Assembly (NCBI GenBank): GCA_903970445.1
Contig: CAJCIP010000062.1
Location: 1-64,000 of the forward strand
Reading direction: 5' to 3'
DNA from: Verrucomicrobia bacterium Tous-C9LFEB
GTDB taxonomy: Bacteria; Acidobacteriota; Terriglobia; Terriglobales; Acidobacteriaceae
DNA length: 64,000 nucleotides
Below the pieces are notes generated by a model, which was not told the DNA's origin, did not search any database, and saw nothing but the letters and a program-made list of their open reading frames with translations. The position numbers and the translations under genes were made by a program. Below are positions 35,572 through 44,576 of this stretch, piece by piece. Numbering within the stretch: the stretch's first letter is position 1; each line of letters begins with the position of its first letter.

Positions 35572-35623
35572 GGGGCTGAAGCCCCCCTGGGATGTACGGG
35601 TTGATGAACGGGCTGAAGCCCGT
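35572..35623. repeat. Two tandem GGGCTGAAGCCC hairpins
   Basis: GGGGCT-GA-AGCCCC at 35572-35585 and ACGGGCT-GA-AGCCCGT at 35608-35623 form two short, nearly identical hairpins 36 bases apart in the rimM-ompA gap. They are perfect inverted repeats with a two-base centre. Such GGCTGAAGCC pairs are known to me from intergenic regions of acidobacterial genomes, but no function is established. Confidence 0.6.
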
Positions 35624-35776
35624 CCCTTTCAAAGCACAAGGAAAGCAAGAACGGGCGCGCGGCTCTGCCGTGCGAGAAACAGATTCCTTGCTGCGCTCGG
35701 AATGACAATCTGAAAGTCCACAAAGGCTGCGCAGCGCGAACTTGGATCGACGCAGACTTTCTGCAAGAAGCAGCTG

Positions 35777-36592
35777 CTACTGCTTCACGAGTTCGACACG
35801 GCGGTTGAGTGTGCGGCCGTCTTCCGTGTCATTCGATGAGATGGGCGCGTACGGACCGTTGCCGAAGGAGGTAAGACGGGAGGCAGCGGGAGGATACTTA
35901 GCGACGATTGCCTGGACGACGGCTGCGGCGCGGCGTTTGGAGAGGTCGAGATTCGCGGCGAGCGACCCGACGTTATCGGTGTGGCCGACGACGTAGAACT
36001 TGATCGCACCATCTTGCTGCAGCAGCTTGACTACTTCATCCAGCGCGGGAGCTGATTCGGGTTTGACGTCTGCCTTGCCTGTATCGAAGAGGATGCCGTT
36101 GACGATGGTATGGCCCGCGGAAGTAATGCCGCTCGACATGGTCGTCGCGTCGGCCACGACATCCTGCGTGACCGTGGTCGGGGTGAGAAATGTCTCGTCA
36201 TAGGTGTTGTCCGAGTTGACCTGAAACAGGATGTAGGTCTTACCCATGTGCACGGTGAAGTCGCCATAATCGCCCGAGTCGTAGTCAAAGGCCCAGCCGG
36301 CATTCTTCATGGCGGTATGCACGTTGCGCAGGACCTGCGCCTTGCTTGCGGTTTTGGGATAGATGTAATGAATTTCCGCGAACTTCCCTTCAAGCTCCAG
36401 GTCAGGATTGCCTTTGCCCATGGGAAAGCGGAACTTGTTGTCGTCCAGCTGACGGCAGGCCCGAATGACCGAGCCGGGAAAACGCGTGATGATGGGCGAA
36501 TCCTTGCAGCCGGGCTCGTCCTGCCGCTGGGCTGTGCAAACTGGAACGGCAATAGAGGCGAACAACAACACGACATACGGGAGAGATTTCAC
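35777..36592 (-). CDS. OmpA-family periplasmic/outer-membrane protein
   Basis: The signal peptide is about residues 1-21 (MKSLPYVVLLFASIAVPVCTA). A unique 120-residue domain follows (residues 25-145). The C-terminal OmpA domain (about 160-271) shows VNGILFDTGKADVKPES, FYVVGHTDNVGS, LSKRRAAAVV and GRTLNRRVEL, the complete peptidoglycan-binding pattern. It probably tethers the envelope to the cell wall. The start is GTG with GGAG six bases upstream. Divergent from the VOC gene. Confidence 0.88.
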   Translation of the reverse strand: MKSLPYVVLLFASIAVPVCTAQRQDEPGCKDSPIITRFPGSVIRACRQLDDNKFRFPMGKGNPDLELEGKFAEIHYIYPKTASKAQVLRNVHTAMKNAGWAFDYDSGDYGDFTVHMGKTYILFQVNSDNTYDETFLTPTTVTQDVVADATTMSSGITSAGHTIVNGILFDTGKADVKPESAPALDEVVKLLQQDGAIKFYVVGHTDNVGSLAANLDLSKRRAAAVVQAIVAKYPPAASRLTSFGNGPYAPISSNDTEDGRTLNRRVELVKQ

Positions 36593-36700
36593 GGCGTTCT
36601 CCAGACTGGAATCGGGGCCCTGAAACTTCTGTGCGACGAGTTCGCATTCAAGCTACCACAGCGGAGGTGAACCCTGAAGCGGTGTTAAGCTGGCTGACAA

Positions 36701-37090
36701 ATGAGACTGCCCGCCGCCGTTCCGGAGATTCCCGTAGCCAGCATCGATAAGGCCGTGGCTTACTACGTCGATGCGTTGGGTTTTCGTCGTGACTGGGCCG
36801 ACGAAGATGGCGGTATCGCGGGTGTTTCGCGAGAGGACTGCAGGCTGTTCCTCACAAGCGGCTGTTTCCGTGAACAGTTTGGTAATGCTGCGCCCGTCCT
36901 CATCTGGATCAATCTGAATAGCAAGGCTGAAGTTGACGCGCTCTTTGCGGAATGGCAGGCTGCGAAGGCGAAGATTGTGTCTGAGCCGCAAGATAAGCCG
37001 TGGAAGCTGCACGAGTTTGTGACCGCTGATGTTGACGGCAATTTGATTCGGGTGTTCTATGACTTTCGATTGGATGAAGGAAGCGCATGA
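36701..37090 (+). CDS. VOC-superfamily protein (glyoxalase/bleomycin resistance type)
   Basis: Small metal-binding or ligand-binding fold of 129 residues. The pattern PVASIDKAVAYYVDALGF at the start and EFVTADVDGNLIRVFYDF at the end is characteristic of VOC proteins. The first metal-ligand position is Glu/Pro-like and the last Glu is replaced by Val-Phe, so an enzymatic metal site is doubtful. An antibiotic-binding or unknown ligand role is possible. The start is supported only by position. Confidence 0.72.
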   Translation: MRLPAAVPEIPVASIDKAVAYYVDALGFRRDWADEDGGIAGVSREDCRLFLTSGCFREQFGNAAPVLIWINLNSKAEVDALFAEWQAAKAKIVSEPQDKPWKLHEFVTADVDGNLIRVFYDFRLDEGSA

Positions 37091-37254
37091 AGCGGGCACG
37101 CAGTTCCGCAGCGCGAAAAGTAGATTCGTCGGCTGCGCACGGAATGACCAAGAAAAGCAGTGGTTAGTGGCAATGATTAGTGACGAGTGGTTATGCGTTC
37201 CACAGTCGGCCAGCCATAAGCCATTACTCTTCGGTAAACTCAGAGGCTAGAACG

Positions 37255-38094
37255 ATGCCGGCTCTGTTTAAATTTCCCGTGCCGATCGGCGTGACGAAGG
37301 CCACGGCGAAGCAGCAAATGCTGAAGCAGCTGGTCTGCAGCAACGCGCCGGAGCAGGCTCTGCGCTACCACGGCTACAAACGAATCGCGGGCGTCGATGA
37401 GGTCGGGCGAGGAGCACTCTTCGGGCCGGTGGTTGCGGCGGCGGTCATTCTGCCGGAGAAGGTTGGCGCGCTGACGCGCATGGGCTTGAAGGACTCCAAG
37501 CAGTTGACGCGTGAAGAGCGTGAGAAGCTGGACCGCAAGGTGCGCGCCATGGCAATTGCGTATGCGGTGGCTGAAGTGGATGCGGAGACGATTGATCGCG
37601 TGAACATCTACCAGGCGACACGCATGGCTATGCTGCTGGCGGTGAAGCAGTTGCAGGTGGAACCGGATCACCTGATTTTGGACGCAATGTTGATCGACCA
37701 TGCGTGCGCGCAGACGAAGCTGTTTTACGGCGACGCGCTTTGTTTATCCATTGCGGCGGCTTCGGTAATTGCGAAGGTGCACCGCGATGGTTTGCTGCGC
37801 GAGATGCATACGATGTATCCGCAGTATGGCTTTGCGCAGCACAAAGGCTATGCCACGCCGGAACACCGAAAGGCGCTTGAGGAGCATGGGCCGACGGAGC
37901 TGCATCGCAAGAGCTTTGCACCGTGCCGGGCGGCTGATCCGAACGCGGCGCTGGAAGAGCGGATGGAGTCGGGTGATTTGTTTTTCGATGAGGAGGTTGG
38001 TGGCTGGGATGGGACAGCAGATCCTCCCGCTTCGCCGAAGGATGGCAACCAGAAGAGTAGCGAAGCAAGCTGGGAGAGCACGCGTTGGGTTTGA
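37255..38094 (+). CDS. rnhB: Ribonuclease HII
   Basis: Removes misincorporated ribonucleotides and RNA from RNA-DNA hybrids. The active-site signature GVDEVGRGALFGPVV (residues about 46-60) supplies two acidic residues; the others are Asp in LILDAMLID and Asp in AKVHRDGLL. ATG at 37255 follows AGAGG with eight bases spacing; the open frame from 37180 includes 25 unrelated residues. The chain is 279 residues, longer than the usual 200-230, because of a C-terminal tail rich in Ala/Glu/Ser from about residue 245. The tail ends inside the next gene by ten bases. Confidence 0.94.
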   Translation: MPALFKFPVPIGVTKATAKQQMLKQLVCSNAPEQALRYHGYKRIAGVDEVGRGALFGPVVAAAVILPEKVGALTRMGLKDSKQLTREEREKLDRKVRAMAIAYAVAEVDAETIDRVNIYQATRMAMLLAVKQLQVEPDHLILDAMLIDHACAQTKLFYGDALCLSIAAASVIAKVHRDGLLREMHTMYPQYGFAQHKGYATPEHRKALEEHGPTELHRKSFAPCRAADPNAALEERMESGDLFFDEEVGGWDGTADPPASPKDGNQKSSEASWESTRWV

Positions 38095-38816
38095 GGCTGT
38101 TGTGCGTTGTGGCGCATCCGGATGATGAATGTTTTGCGTTTGGCGGAGCGCTTTTGCTGGCAGCGGATCGCGGCGTTCGCACGAGCGTGATATGCCTGAC
38201 CGACGGGCAAGCTGCAACGCATCGTGGTGAGTCAAAGAGCGCCGAAGAGCTCGGCGCGATGCGGCGGGCGGAGTTTGTGGCTTCGTGCAGGATTCTCGGC
38301 GTGGCGCATGAGGAGATTTGGGACTACCAGGATGCTCAGCTCGAGTTTGCGGATTTCTCGAAACTCGCCGGCAGGCTGGTCGCGACAATACGCACGTTTC
38401 AACCCAATGTAGTGATCACGTTTGGCGGCGAGGGGGCTCTGAACTCGCATCCTGATCACACGATGGTGTCGGCTGCGACGACTGCGGCGTTTCATTGGGC
38501 CGGAAATCCGAAGCGTTACATAGATGCTGGTGAGATTTTTCAACCGGAGCGGTTGTTCTACCTGTCGAGCAATTTTTTTCTGCCGGATCGGCGGCCGCCG
38601 CTGCTTGCGCCATGGACATTGACGCTCGATATACGTGCTGTGTTCGCGCGCAAGCAGGAGGCGTTTGCGGCACATGCGTCACAGGCTCCGCTGATGGAGC
38701 GCACGCGTGCATTATTCGAGGAACATGGGCAAGACGAGCGGTACGTGCTCGCGGCGGCGATGGAACCGCATGCAGCGACGCAATCGGTGGATATGTTTGA
38801 GGGTTTGGCGGAATAG
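38085..38816 (+). CDS. PIG-L family N-acetylglucosaminyl deacetylase-like protein
   Basis: Zinc hydrolase that removes an acetyl group from an N-acetylated sugar or related thiol/sugar conjugate (LmbE/MshB/BshB family). The zinc site is seen in AHPDDE (residues 10-15) and SHPDHT (about 122-127). The start is TTG at 38085, ten bases inside rnhB. The N-terminal strand LRLLCVVAHPDDE fits that codon. It is similar to BshB-type enzymes of bacillithiol synthesis, but no other bacillithiol gene is visible here, so the substrate is unknown. Confidence 0.85.
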   Translation: MGLRLLCVVAHPDDECFAFGGALLLAADRGVRTSVICLTDGQAATHRGESKSAEELGAMRRAEFVASCRILGVAHEEIWDYQDAQLEFADFSKLAGRLVATIRTFQPNVVITFGGEGALNSHPDHTMVSAATTAAFHWAGNPKRYIDAGEIFQPERLFYLSSNFFLPDRRPPLLAPWTLTLDIRAVFARKQEAFAAHASQAPLMERTRALFEEHGQDERYVLAAAMEPHAATQSVDMFEGLAE

Positions 38817-38846
38817 GCGGACTTGCTCGCGCCGCGCTCGCTTCCC

Positions 38847-38896
38847 AGATACAGGGGTCTCTCCGCTACGCGCTCCCCGCTTCGGTCGAGATGACA
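38847..38896 (+). repeat. Dispersed repeat family, copy B
   Basis: AGATACAGGGGTCTCTCCGC at the left end and CGGTCGAGATGACA at the right, with a short different centre. It lies between convergent PIG-L and DUF1800 genes, 30 bases after the PIG-L stop. It shares its end words with the copies at 34863, 53971 and 61739. Confidence 0.75.
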
Positions 38897-38925
38897 GTCA
38901 CTTTTAAGGTCGATTTGCACCCACA

Positions 38926-41103
38926 CTAGCGCAGCTGGAACTCGGGCGAGCCAAGAATGAGCGCGGTGAGCAGGTTCAGCGTGTCGGAGGGGCTGCTGTT
39001 TGCGGGCTGTTGCGCGAGCTGGTCGCTGATGAGCTTATTCGTCTGCGCGGATACCGGCGCATTGACGACGGTGTACTCCAGCACGCGCATTGCGGTGAGG
39101 GAGCCGCTGCTTGGTGGAAGCGTTGACGTAGCCGATGAACTAGGTGGGGGCGGACTGGTAACGCCCATGAGCTTTGGTTGCGCACTGAGCTTCAGGGAGC
39201 CGAGTTGAGGCGGCGCAGGTGGTTCGGCCATGGGCACGGAAGCGCCGGGCGACATCAGGCCGACGGCGAGGAGTTTCGGTGAATCGAACTTCTGGTTGGC
39301 GAACTTGTTTGTGGTGAGTTGGTAGGAAAAGTTGAGGCGGTCGATCAGTGCGGTGGAGTTCATCCACTGGTCGGCCGTGAGGTAGTAGCCGGTGGGCGGC
39401 AGCGCATAGTAGAGCGGCATGCCCATCGTTTTGATCGTGTTGACGAGCGCGCCTGGGTTGGCGGGATCGGTGCCGGTGGCGCGGAACGATGAGGCGATGA
39501 ACTCGACGGGTGTCTTGACCTTGGTGTGAAAGTACTGGCGTGAGTTGAACTCGGGGGAGGCAATGATGGCGCGCAGGATGGTTTTGATGTCGCCGTTGCT
39601 GGTGAGATAGGTCTGCGTAAGGCGCTCGACGAGTGCGGGCGGCGGTGTGTCGGCGACGAAGTACTGCGCGAGCAGCGTGGAGATGAAGTGCGCGGTTTGC
39701 GGGCTGGCGGCAAGGATGTTCAGCGCAGCGATGCCCTGCTTGATACTGTCGGGCGTGGCTGGATCTGGGCTCGGCCCGAAGGTCTGTACCGGCGCAGCGA
39801 CATTGCGCGCTAGGATTTGGCCGTTGTCAGCGATCTGGTAACCGAGCCAGGTTTTCGGGCCCGGCTCATGGCGCTTGGGGTCGAACGCGAAAGGACCGCC
39901 GACGTTTGGATCGTCGACTCCCCAGCCGGTAAGTATGGCGGCGAGCGCGGTGACGTCGGCCTGCGTGTATCCGCCGTTCACGCCAACCGTGTGCAGCTCC
40001 ATGACTTCGCGGCCGTAATTTTCGTTGATGCCCTTGTTGCCGCGCTTTGCTTTCGGATTCTTCGGGTTGACTCCGTTGGCGAGCGAGTCAGGGCCGATGG
40101 ACAGGAAATTGTCGAGGTAGACCATCATTGCCGGTGATTGCGCGGTGGCAAGAAGCAGGTCGCGGAAGCTGCCAAGCGCGTGCTTGCGAATGACGTCGCG
40201 TTCGTAGCTGGTGGTGTACCACTGATCGGAATCTTTGCCGATGTAGATGTTGAAGTGGTTGAACCAGAAGTCGGACATGACGGCTTGCAGCTGGCGCTCG
40301 GAAAGAATGTCGCGCAGGATATGTCCCTGCGCAATTTCGTTGGCGATGTTGCCGCTCGAGCTGACCTGGCCGGCCATGGCCTGAAATGTCTGGCGCTCAC
40401 GTGCATTGAAGTCGGCGAAGAGAAGGTTGCGTTGGTCGCCGGTGAGATTGCCGTTGGCCGTGAGTACGATGCGGTCGTCGACGGGCATTGTGATGATGGC
40501 GTTCATGCGCTGCTGCTTCGGCATCGCGATAAGTTCGCCGAAAATGCGCGAGGCGGTGGCCTGATCGCGCTTCTTGGCCTCGGCTTTCTCGGCGTCTGTA
40601 GGCTCGGGGAGCGGCTGAGCGGATTTCTTCGCGTCCTTATCTACCTTTTCGCGGTTCGCTTTCTCGATCTGCACGGCAAAGACGGCGCTTTCAAGAGGGT
40701 CGCTGGGAGAATTGGCTTTGCCGCTGAGGACAGCATTCACCTGCGCGCGGTCTGGGAACACGGCGAGTGCCTGGGCGGGTGTCATGTTGAGCGTTGGATA
40801 GTCGTTCAGGCGTTTGGCCAGAACCGGGTCGGGGATGCTGTCAGGATTAAGTTGCTGCTCGAACCACTGATCGGCGCCCTGGGCGAGCACACGGTCGACT
40901 TCGCCAGGGCGTGGGCCGTAGGTGAAGCGGTCCAATAGCTGAACAACGCGCTCGCGAGGCGTGAGCGGCGCCAATGCCGGAGGCTTTGGTACAGGGTGCG
41001 CGAGAGGCTTCTTTCGCTGCGCGTCGTGTTGTGCTCGGGATTGTGCTCCGTACGGGGAAAAGATGCTGCCGCAGATGAGGCCGAGAATCAGCAGACGCTG
41101 CAT
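38926..41103 (-). CDS. Secreted DUF1800 domain protein
   Basis: Uncharacterised family often encoded together with DUF1501. Sec-type signal peptide of about 24 residues (MQRLLILGLICGSIFSPYG), then Ala/Pro-rich linker, then DUF1800 from about residue 60: VLDRFTYGPRPGEV, the conserved WFNHFNIYIGKD core and YGREVMELHTVGV. The C-terminus has a Ser/Pro/Thr-rich insert (around 610-680). ATG at 41103 has AAGGAG nine bases upstream; the frame open to 41436 would start with unrelated residues. Length 725. No DUF1501 gene is next to it, which is unlike most clusters. Confidence 0.85.
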   Translation of the reverse strand: MQRLLILGLICGSIFSPYGAQSRAQHDAQRKKPLAHPVPKPPALAPLTPRERVVQLLDRFTYGPRPGEVDRVLAQGADQWFEQQLNPDSIPDPVLAKRLNDYPTLNMTPAQALAVFPDRAQVNAVLSGKANSPSDPLESAVFAVQIEKANREKVDKDAKKSAQPLPEPTDAEKAEAKKRDQATASRIFGELIAMPKQQRMNAIITMPVDDRIVLTANGNLTGDQRNLLFADFNARERQTFQAMAGQVSSSGNIANEIAQGHILRDILSERQLQAVMSDFWFNHFNIYIGKDSDQWYTTSYERDVIRKHALGSFRDLLLATAQSPAMMVYLDNFLSIGPDSLANGVNPKNPKAKRGNKGINENYGREVMELHTVGVNGGYTQADVTALAAILTGWGVDDPNVGGPFAFDPKRHEPGPKTWLGYQIADNGQILARNVAAPVQTFGPSPDPATPDSIKQGIAALNILAASPQTAHFISTLLAQYFVADTPPPALVERLTQTYLTSNGDIKTILRAIIASPEFNSRQYFHTKVKTPVEFIASSFRATGTDPANPGALVNTIKTMGMPLYYALPPTGYYLTADQWMNSTALIDRLNFSYQLTTNKFANQKFDSPKLLAVGLMSPGASVPMAEPPAPPQLGSLKLSAQPKLMGVTSPPPPSSSATSTLPPSSGSLTAMRVLEYTVVNAPVSAQTNKLISDQLAQQPANSSPSDTLNLLTALILGSPEFQLR

Positions 41104-41162
41104 AGCGACTCGCTCCTTGCTGCAAGTGTAGACCTGCGCGGTGGGAGGGAGTTGCGGTGAAC

Positions 41163-41876
41163 TTATGCGGCCGCTGCGGATTGTGACGCAAGGGCAGACC
41201 GTCTGCGCAGACGCTGGATGATCCAGTAGACGACGCGCGCGAGGATCAGTATCCAGAAGATGAGTGTTTCTTTGGTCGGTAGCGGCACACCTTTCTTCAA
41301 CGACCACCAGTAGTGAACGAGAGCGAGGAAACCGGCGGCGTAGATGAGGTAGTGAAGGCGCTGCCAGTTCTTGCCGCCCATGGCTCGCAGGACACGCTGC
41401 GGGCTGGTAACGGCGAGGGTGAGCAGGATGATCCATGTGACAAGGCCGACCTGGATGAAGCGACGCTTCTCGAGGTCGTCGAGCATAGTGGGCCAGATGG
41501 CGACAAGCTGCCGCCAGGGCTCGGCGAAATGGCCTGCGTGCAGACCCGCTAGCGCGGTTTGAACGTCATAGCCGGAGAAGAGGAAGATGTAGGTCAGCAA
41601 GTGCAGGGTGGCGTAGAAGAACGCGTAGAGGCCGACCATGCGGCGGAAGCGAATCAACCAGGCGAGCATCGGAGTCAAGCGGCGGACGGGTGTGATGGCA
41701 AGATCCGTTAGCAGTATCCAGAGAGTCCACTTACCGGTGAAGTGGGTGATGAAGTTCACCGGGTCCGCTTGCGCTGCCAAGGCTCCGTTGCGATACATCT
41801 GCAGAAGATGCAGCGCCGGCAGTAGGCACAGGAGATGCACGAGTGCTTTGAGGTATGGGATTGCTCGCGAAGGCAT
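41163..41876 (-). CDS. msrQ: Methionine sulfoxide reductase heme-binding subunit MsrQ
   Basis: Membrane heme b protein that passes electrons to MsrP for repair of oxidised periplasmic proteins. Six hydrophobic helices are visible, with the conserved WTLWILLTDLAITPVRR, FRRMVGLYAFFYATLHLLTY (heme His) and QRLHYLIYAAGFLALVHYWW (two heme His). The Met at 41876 gives a normal 237-residue length; a TTG at 41948 or ATG at 41927 would add a polar extension, and none of the three has a strong ribosome site. It follows msrP by 86 bases on the same strand. Confidence 0.9.
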   Translation of the reverse strand: MPSRAIPYLKALVHLLCLLPALHLLQMYRNGALAAQADPVNFITHFTGKWTLWILLTDLAITPVRRLTPMLAWLIRFRRMVGLYAFFYATLHLLTYIFLFSGYDVQTALAGLHAGHFAEPWRQLVAIWPTMLDDLEKRRFIQVGLVTWIILLTLAVTSPQRVLRAMGGKNWQRLHYLIYAAGFLALVHYWWSLKKGVPLPTKETLIFWILILARVVYWIIQRLRRRSALASQSAAAA

Positions 41877-41962
41877 ACGTGCTTTCTTTATACCCTCGCT
41901 CTCTGAAAGAAGCAGATCCTCCCGCATCGCGGAAAGAATACAACCCAAGGGGCGAGATCGCC

Positions 41963-42931
41963 TCAGTAGTACTTGCTGAGGTCCATGCCGTTGTAGAGGC
42001 TCGCAACCTGGTCACCGTAGCCGTTGAACATCTGGGTGGCCACGATCTTTGGGAAGATGCTGCTGCTGGAATCCAGGCGGCGGTCGTGCGAGCGCGAGGA
42101 GTGGTCGCCATCAAGATTTGGATTCACGTTGGAGTAGAAGCCGTAAGCAGGCGGGTTCAGATCGTTCCACGTCGTGCTCGGCTGCTTGTCAACAAAGCGG
42201 ATTTTGACGATGGCTTTCGGCGACTTGTAGCCGTACTTCCAAGGCACGATGACGCGAACCGGGGCACCCTGCTGGTTCGCGAGAGTCTCTCCGTAGGAGC
42301 CGAAGGTGAGGAGTGTGAGCGGATGCATGGCTTCGTCCATGCGCAAGCCCTCCTGATACGCGCCTTCAAAGCCGGAGCCATTCAGGTTGGGCATCTGCGA
42401 GGAATCTGCCAGTGAATTGAACACAATATATTTCGCGCTCGGTAGCGGTTCAACGAAGTTGATCAACTCCGAGAGCGAGTAGCCGTCCCAAGGAATCACC
42501 ATCGACCAGGCTTCCACGCAGCGGAACCGGTAGACGCGCTGTTCGAGCGGCCGGTAGTGCATAAGGGCATCAATGTCGATGGTTTGCGGCTTCTTGACGA
42601 GGCCTTCCACTTTGACAGTCCACGGCCGCGTGCGAAGTGAGCCCGCAGTGTGCGCGGGTTCGCTCTTGTCGATGCCGAACTCGTAGTAGTTGTTGTAGCT
42701 CTGTGCTTTCGATTCCGGCGTGACTGTGTCGCTCACGTTGAACTTGCCGGAAACGGTTTGCAGTTTGTTGAGCGCGTTCGCTGCGCTTGGAAACATCGCC
42801 GCGGCGGCAGCACCCACGCCCAGCATACCGGCGCGCGCGAGGAACGCGCGTCGGCCGGCCCGAAAGCTTTGATAGTTGTCCTTGGCCGTGATCTCAGAAG
42901 AGGGAATGGCTTTTTCAGTGCGTATCAGCAT
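41963..42931 (-). CDS. msrP: Methionine sulfoxide reductase molybdenum subunit MsrP
   Basis: Twin-arginine-exported molybdenum enzyme that reduces methionine sulfoxide in periplasmic proteins. The Tat motif GRRAFLARAG begins at about residue 26, followed by a hydrophobic stretch and ANALNK. The Mo-binding Cys is in YRFRCVEAWSM (about 170), and WDGYSLSELI and PVRVIVPWKYGYKS are family signatures. ATG at 42931 has GGAG seven bases upstream, so it was preferred to the start at 42967. Operon with msrQ. Confidence 0.94.
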   Translation of the reverse strand: MLIRTEKAIPSSEITAKDNYQSFRAGRRAFLARAGMLGVGAAAAAMFPSAANALNKLQTVSGKFNVSDTVTPESKAQSYNNYYEFGIDKSEPAHTAGSLRTRPWTVKVEGLVKKPQTIDIDALMHYRPLEQRVYRFRCVEAWSMVIPWDGYSLSELINFVEPLPSAKYIVFNSLADSSQMPNLNGSGFEGAYQEGLRMDEAMHPLTLLTFGSYGETLANQQGAPVRVIVPWKYGYKSPKAIVKIRFVDKQPSTTWNDLNPPAYGFYSNVNPNLDGDHSSRSHDRRLDSSSSIFPKIVATQMFNGYGDQVASLYNGMDLSKYY

Positions 42932-42991
42932 TTCGGAACTCCGATGGGCGACAACTTGAAGACCCACGTATAAGACGCGCTCCCAAGGCCC

Positions 42992-44446
42992 TTAGGTATT
43001 AAACGTTTCGCTTGCCGTTGTGGATGGTCGGCTACTGCAACGTGCAAGAAAGACGACTGAGCCAACGATGGCAACCAAGGCAGCGAGCAGCAGTTCTCGT
43101 GTGAAGTTTGGTCTCGCAAAGACCACATACGCAAAGCCAAGTAGCGCCAGAACCGGCGGCAGCGGATACAACCAGATGCGAAACGGGCGTGGAAGATCAG
43201 GCCGGCGTACGCGAAGCACCATCACGCCAATGTGCTGCACGGCGAATTGCAAGACGATACGCAGGACTACGAGCGCGGCAATGAGATCGCCAAGTGAGAG
43301 GAAGCAGCAGAGGCAGGCGACTCCAGCCAGGGCTAGCAGCGAGACATAGGGGAAGTTGCGGGTTGGATGCAGTCGACCGAAAGCACTGATGAAGTTGCCG
43401 TCACGCGCAGCAGCGAAGGGTATGCGGGAGTAGCCGAGCAGCAGGGCGAACACGCTTGCGAACGCGGTGACCATGACGAGCACCGCTGCTGCGTTCGCAA
43501 GGACAGATGCGACGTGCGCACCGAGCGAGGGAGCATACGCGGTCTGCATGTATTGAGATAGCATCGCGCGGCGGGAATCAAGATCAGCGGCAGTGATCAG
43601 TTGAGATGAAGGAATCACCGAGAGAACGCTGATGTTCAATCCGAGATAGAGTGCGGTGACGATCGCGATCGAAAGCAACACCGCGTGTGGAATGGTTTTA
43701 CCCGGGTTGCGTACTTCCCCGCCGAGGAACGTGACGTTGTAGTAGCCCCAGTAGTCGTACGTGGCTACAAGCATTGCTGAACCGAGGCCGACGAAGAAGC
43801 GATGGTCGAGGTGAAAAGCATCATGCGGGAAAGTGAAGGCTTGTCTCAGATGCCCATAGAGCAGTCCGGTGGCGACAGCCCACAGCAGCGTGAGGAGCAC
43901 CAGTGTGAGCAGCACGAAGCTCAACCCGCGTATGTGTGCCAAGTTTCGGTACTGCAGGGCCGCAGCCAATGCCAGCGCCGCCATGGCGACAAACGTAGAG
44001 ATTCCGTGCGTGATGCCTACGCTGTAGGTACCAAGGTGCAAGAGATGAACAGGGGTCTGCGTTGCGAGTAATGGAATGAGCCGCCCTGCGTATTGCGCAA
44101 GACCTACGCAGCCACTGGCAATGGAGAGCGGAGCGGAGAAGCAGAGTTGGAAAACAAAGAGGAAGCTGAGCCATCGGCCCAAGCGACCTGGAAAGATCGT
44201 GCTGAGATAGCGATAAGTGCCACCGGCTTCCGGTATGGCGGCGCCGAGTTCGGCCCAGACCAGCCCGTCGCAGATGGCAAGCCCCGCCCCGAAAAGCCAG
44301 CCAAGCATCGCCTGGGGGCCGCCCATCGTTGCGACCAGCAGCGGCAACGTAAGGAACGGGCCGACACCGATGACGTCCAGCAGATTGAGCGCGGTCGCAC
44401 TGCTGAGCGTCAGGCTGCGGTCAAGTTGTTGAGGCTGGCTGCTCAT
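42992..44446 (-). CDS. APC-family amino acid permease
   Basis: Inner-membrane secondary transporter. 484 residues with about twelve hydrophobic helices. The first helices show ATALNLLDVIGVGPFLTLPLL and the Gly-rich helix-break typical of APC proteins, then YRYLSTIFPGRLGRWLSF. The helix-loop pattern is like the bacterial amino acid/amine permeases of the LAT or YfnA group, but the substrate is not clear. It lies 60 bases upstream (5') of msrP on the same strand. Divergent from the MntA/HepT pair. Confidence 0.85.
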   Translation of the reverse strand: MSSQPQQLDRSLTLSSATALNLLDVIGVGPFLTLPLLVATMGGPQAMLGWLFGAGLAICDGLVWAELGAAIPEAGGTYRYLSTIFPGRLGRWLSFLFVFQLCFSAPLSIASGCVGLAQYAGRLIPLLATQTPVHLLHLGTYSVGITHGISTFVAMAALALAAALQYRNLAHIRGLSFVLLTLVLLTLLWAVATGLLYGHLRQAFTFPHDAFHLDHRFFVGLGSAMLVATYDYWGYYNVTFLGGEVRNPGKTIPHAVLLSIAIVTALYLGLNISVLSVIPSSQLITAADLDSRRAMLSQYMQTAYAPSLGAHVASVLANAAAVLVMVTAFASVFALLLGYSRIPFAAARDGNFISAFGRLHPTRNFPYVSLLALAGVACLCCFLSLGDLIAALVVLRIVLQFAVQHIGVMVLRVRRPDLPRPFRIWLYPLPPVLALLGFAYVVFARPNFTRELLLAALVAIVGSVVFLARCSSRPSTTASETFNT

Positions 44447-44576
44447 TCCTGCCCGAGTCTATCGCTCCAAGCAGTGCCGCTGCCCACTTGGTAAGTTCGT
44501 TGACCGAAACCGCCCTCATGACAAGCAAGATGCTGTCCTAATGGCTAGTCGAAACGAACTACTCTAAAATTGAAAT

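Noticed and set aside
40138-40938. 266-codon plus-strand frame
   Set aside because: Shadow of the DUF1800 gene in GC-rich codons.
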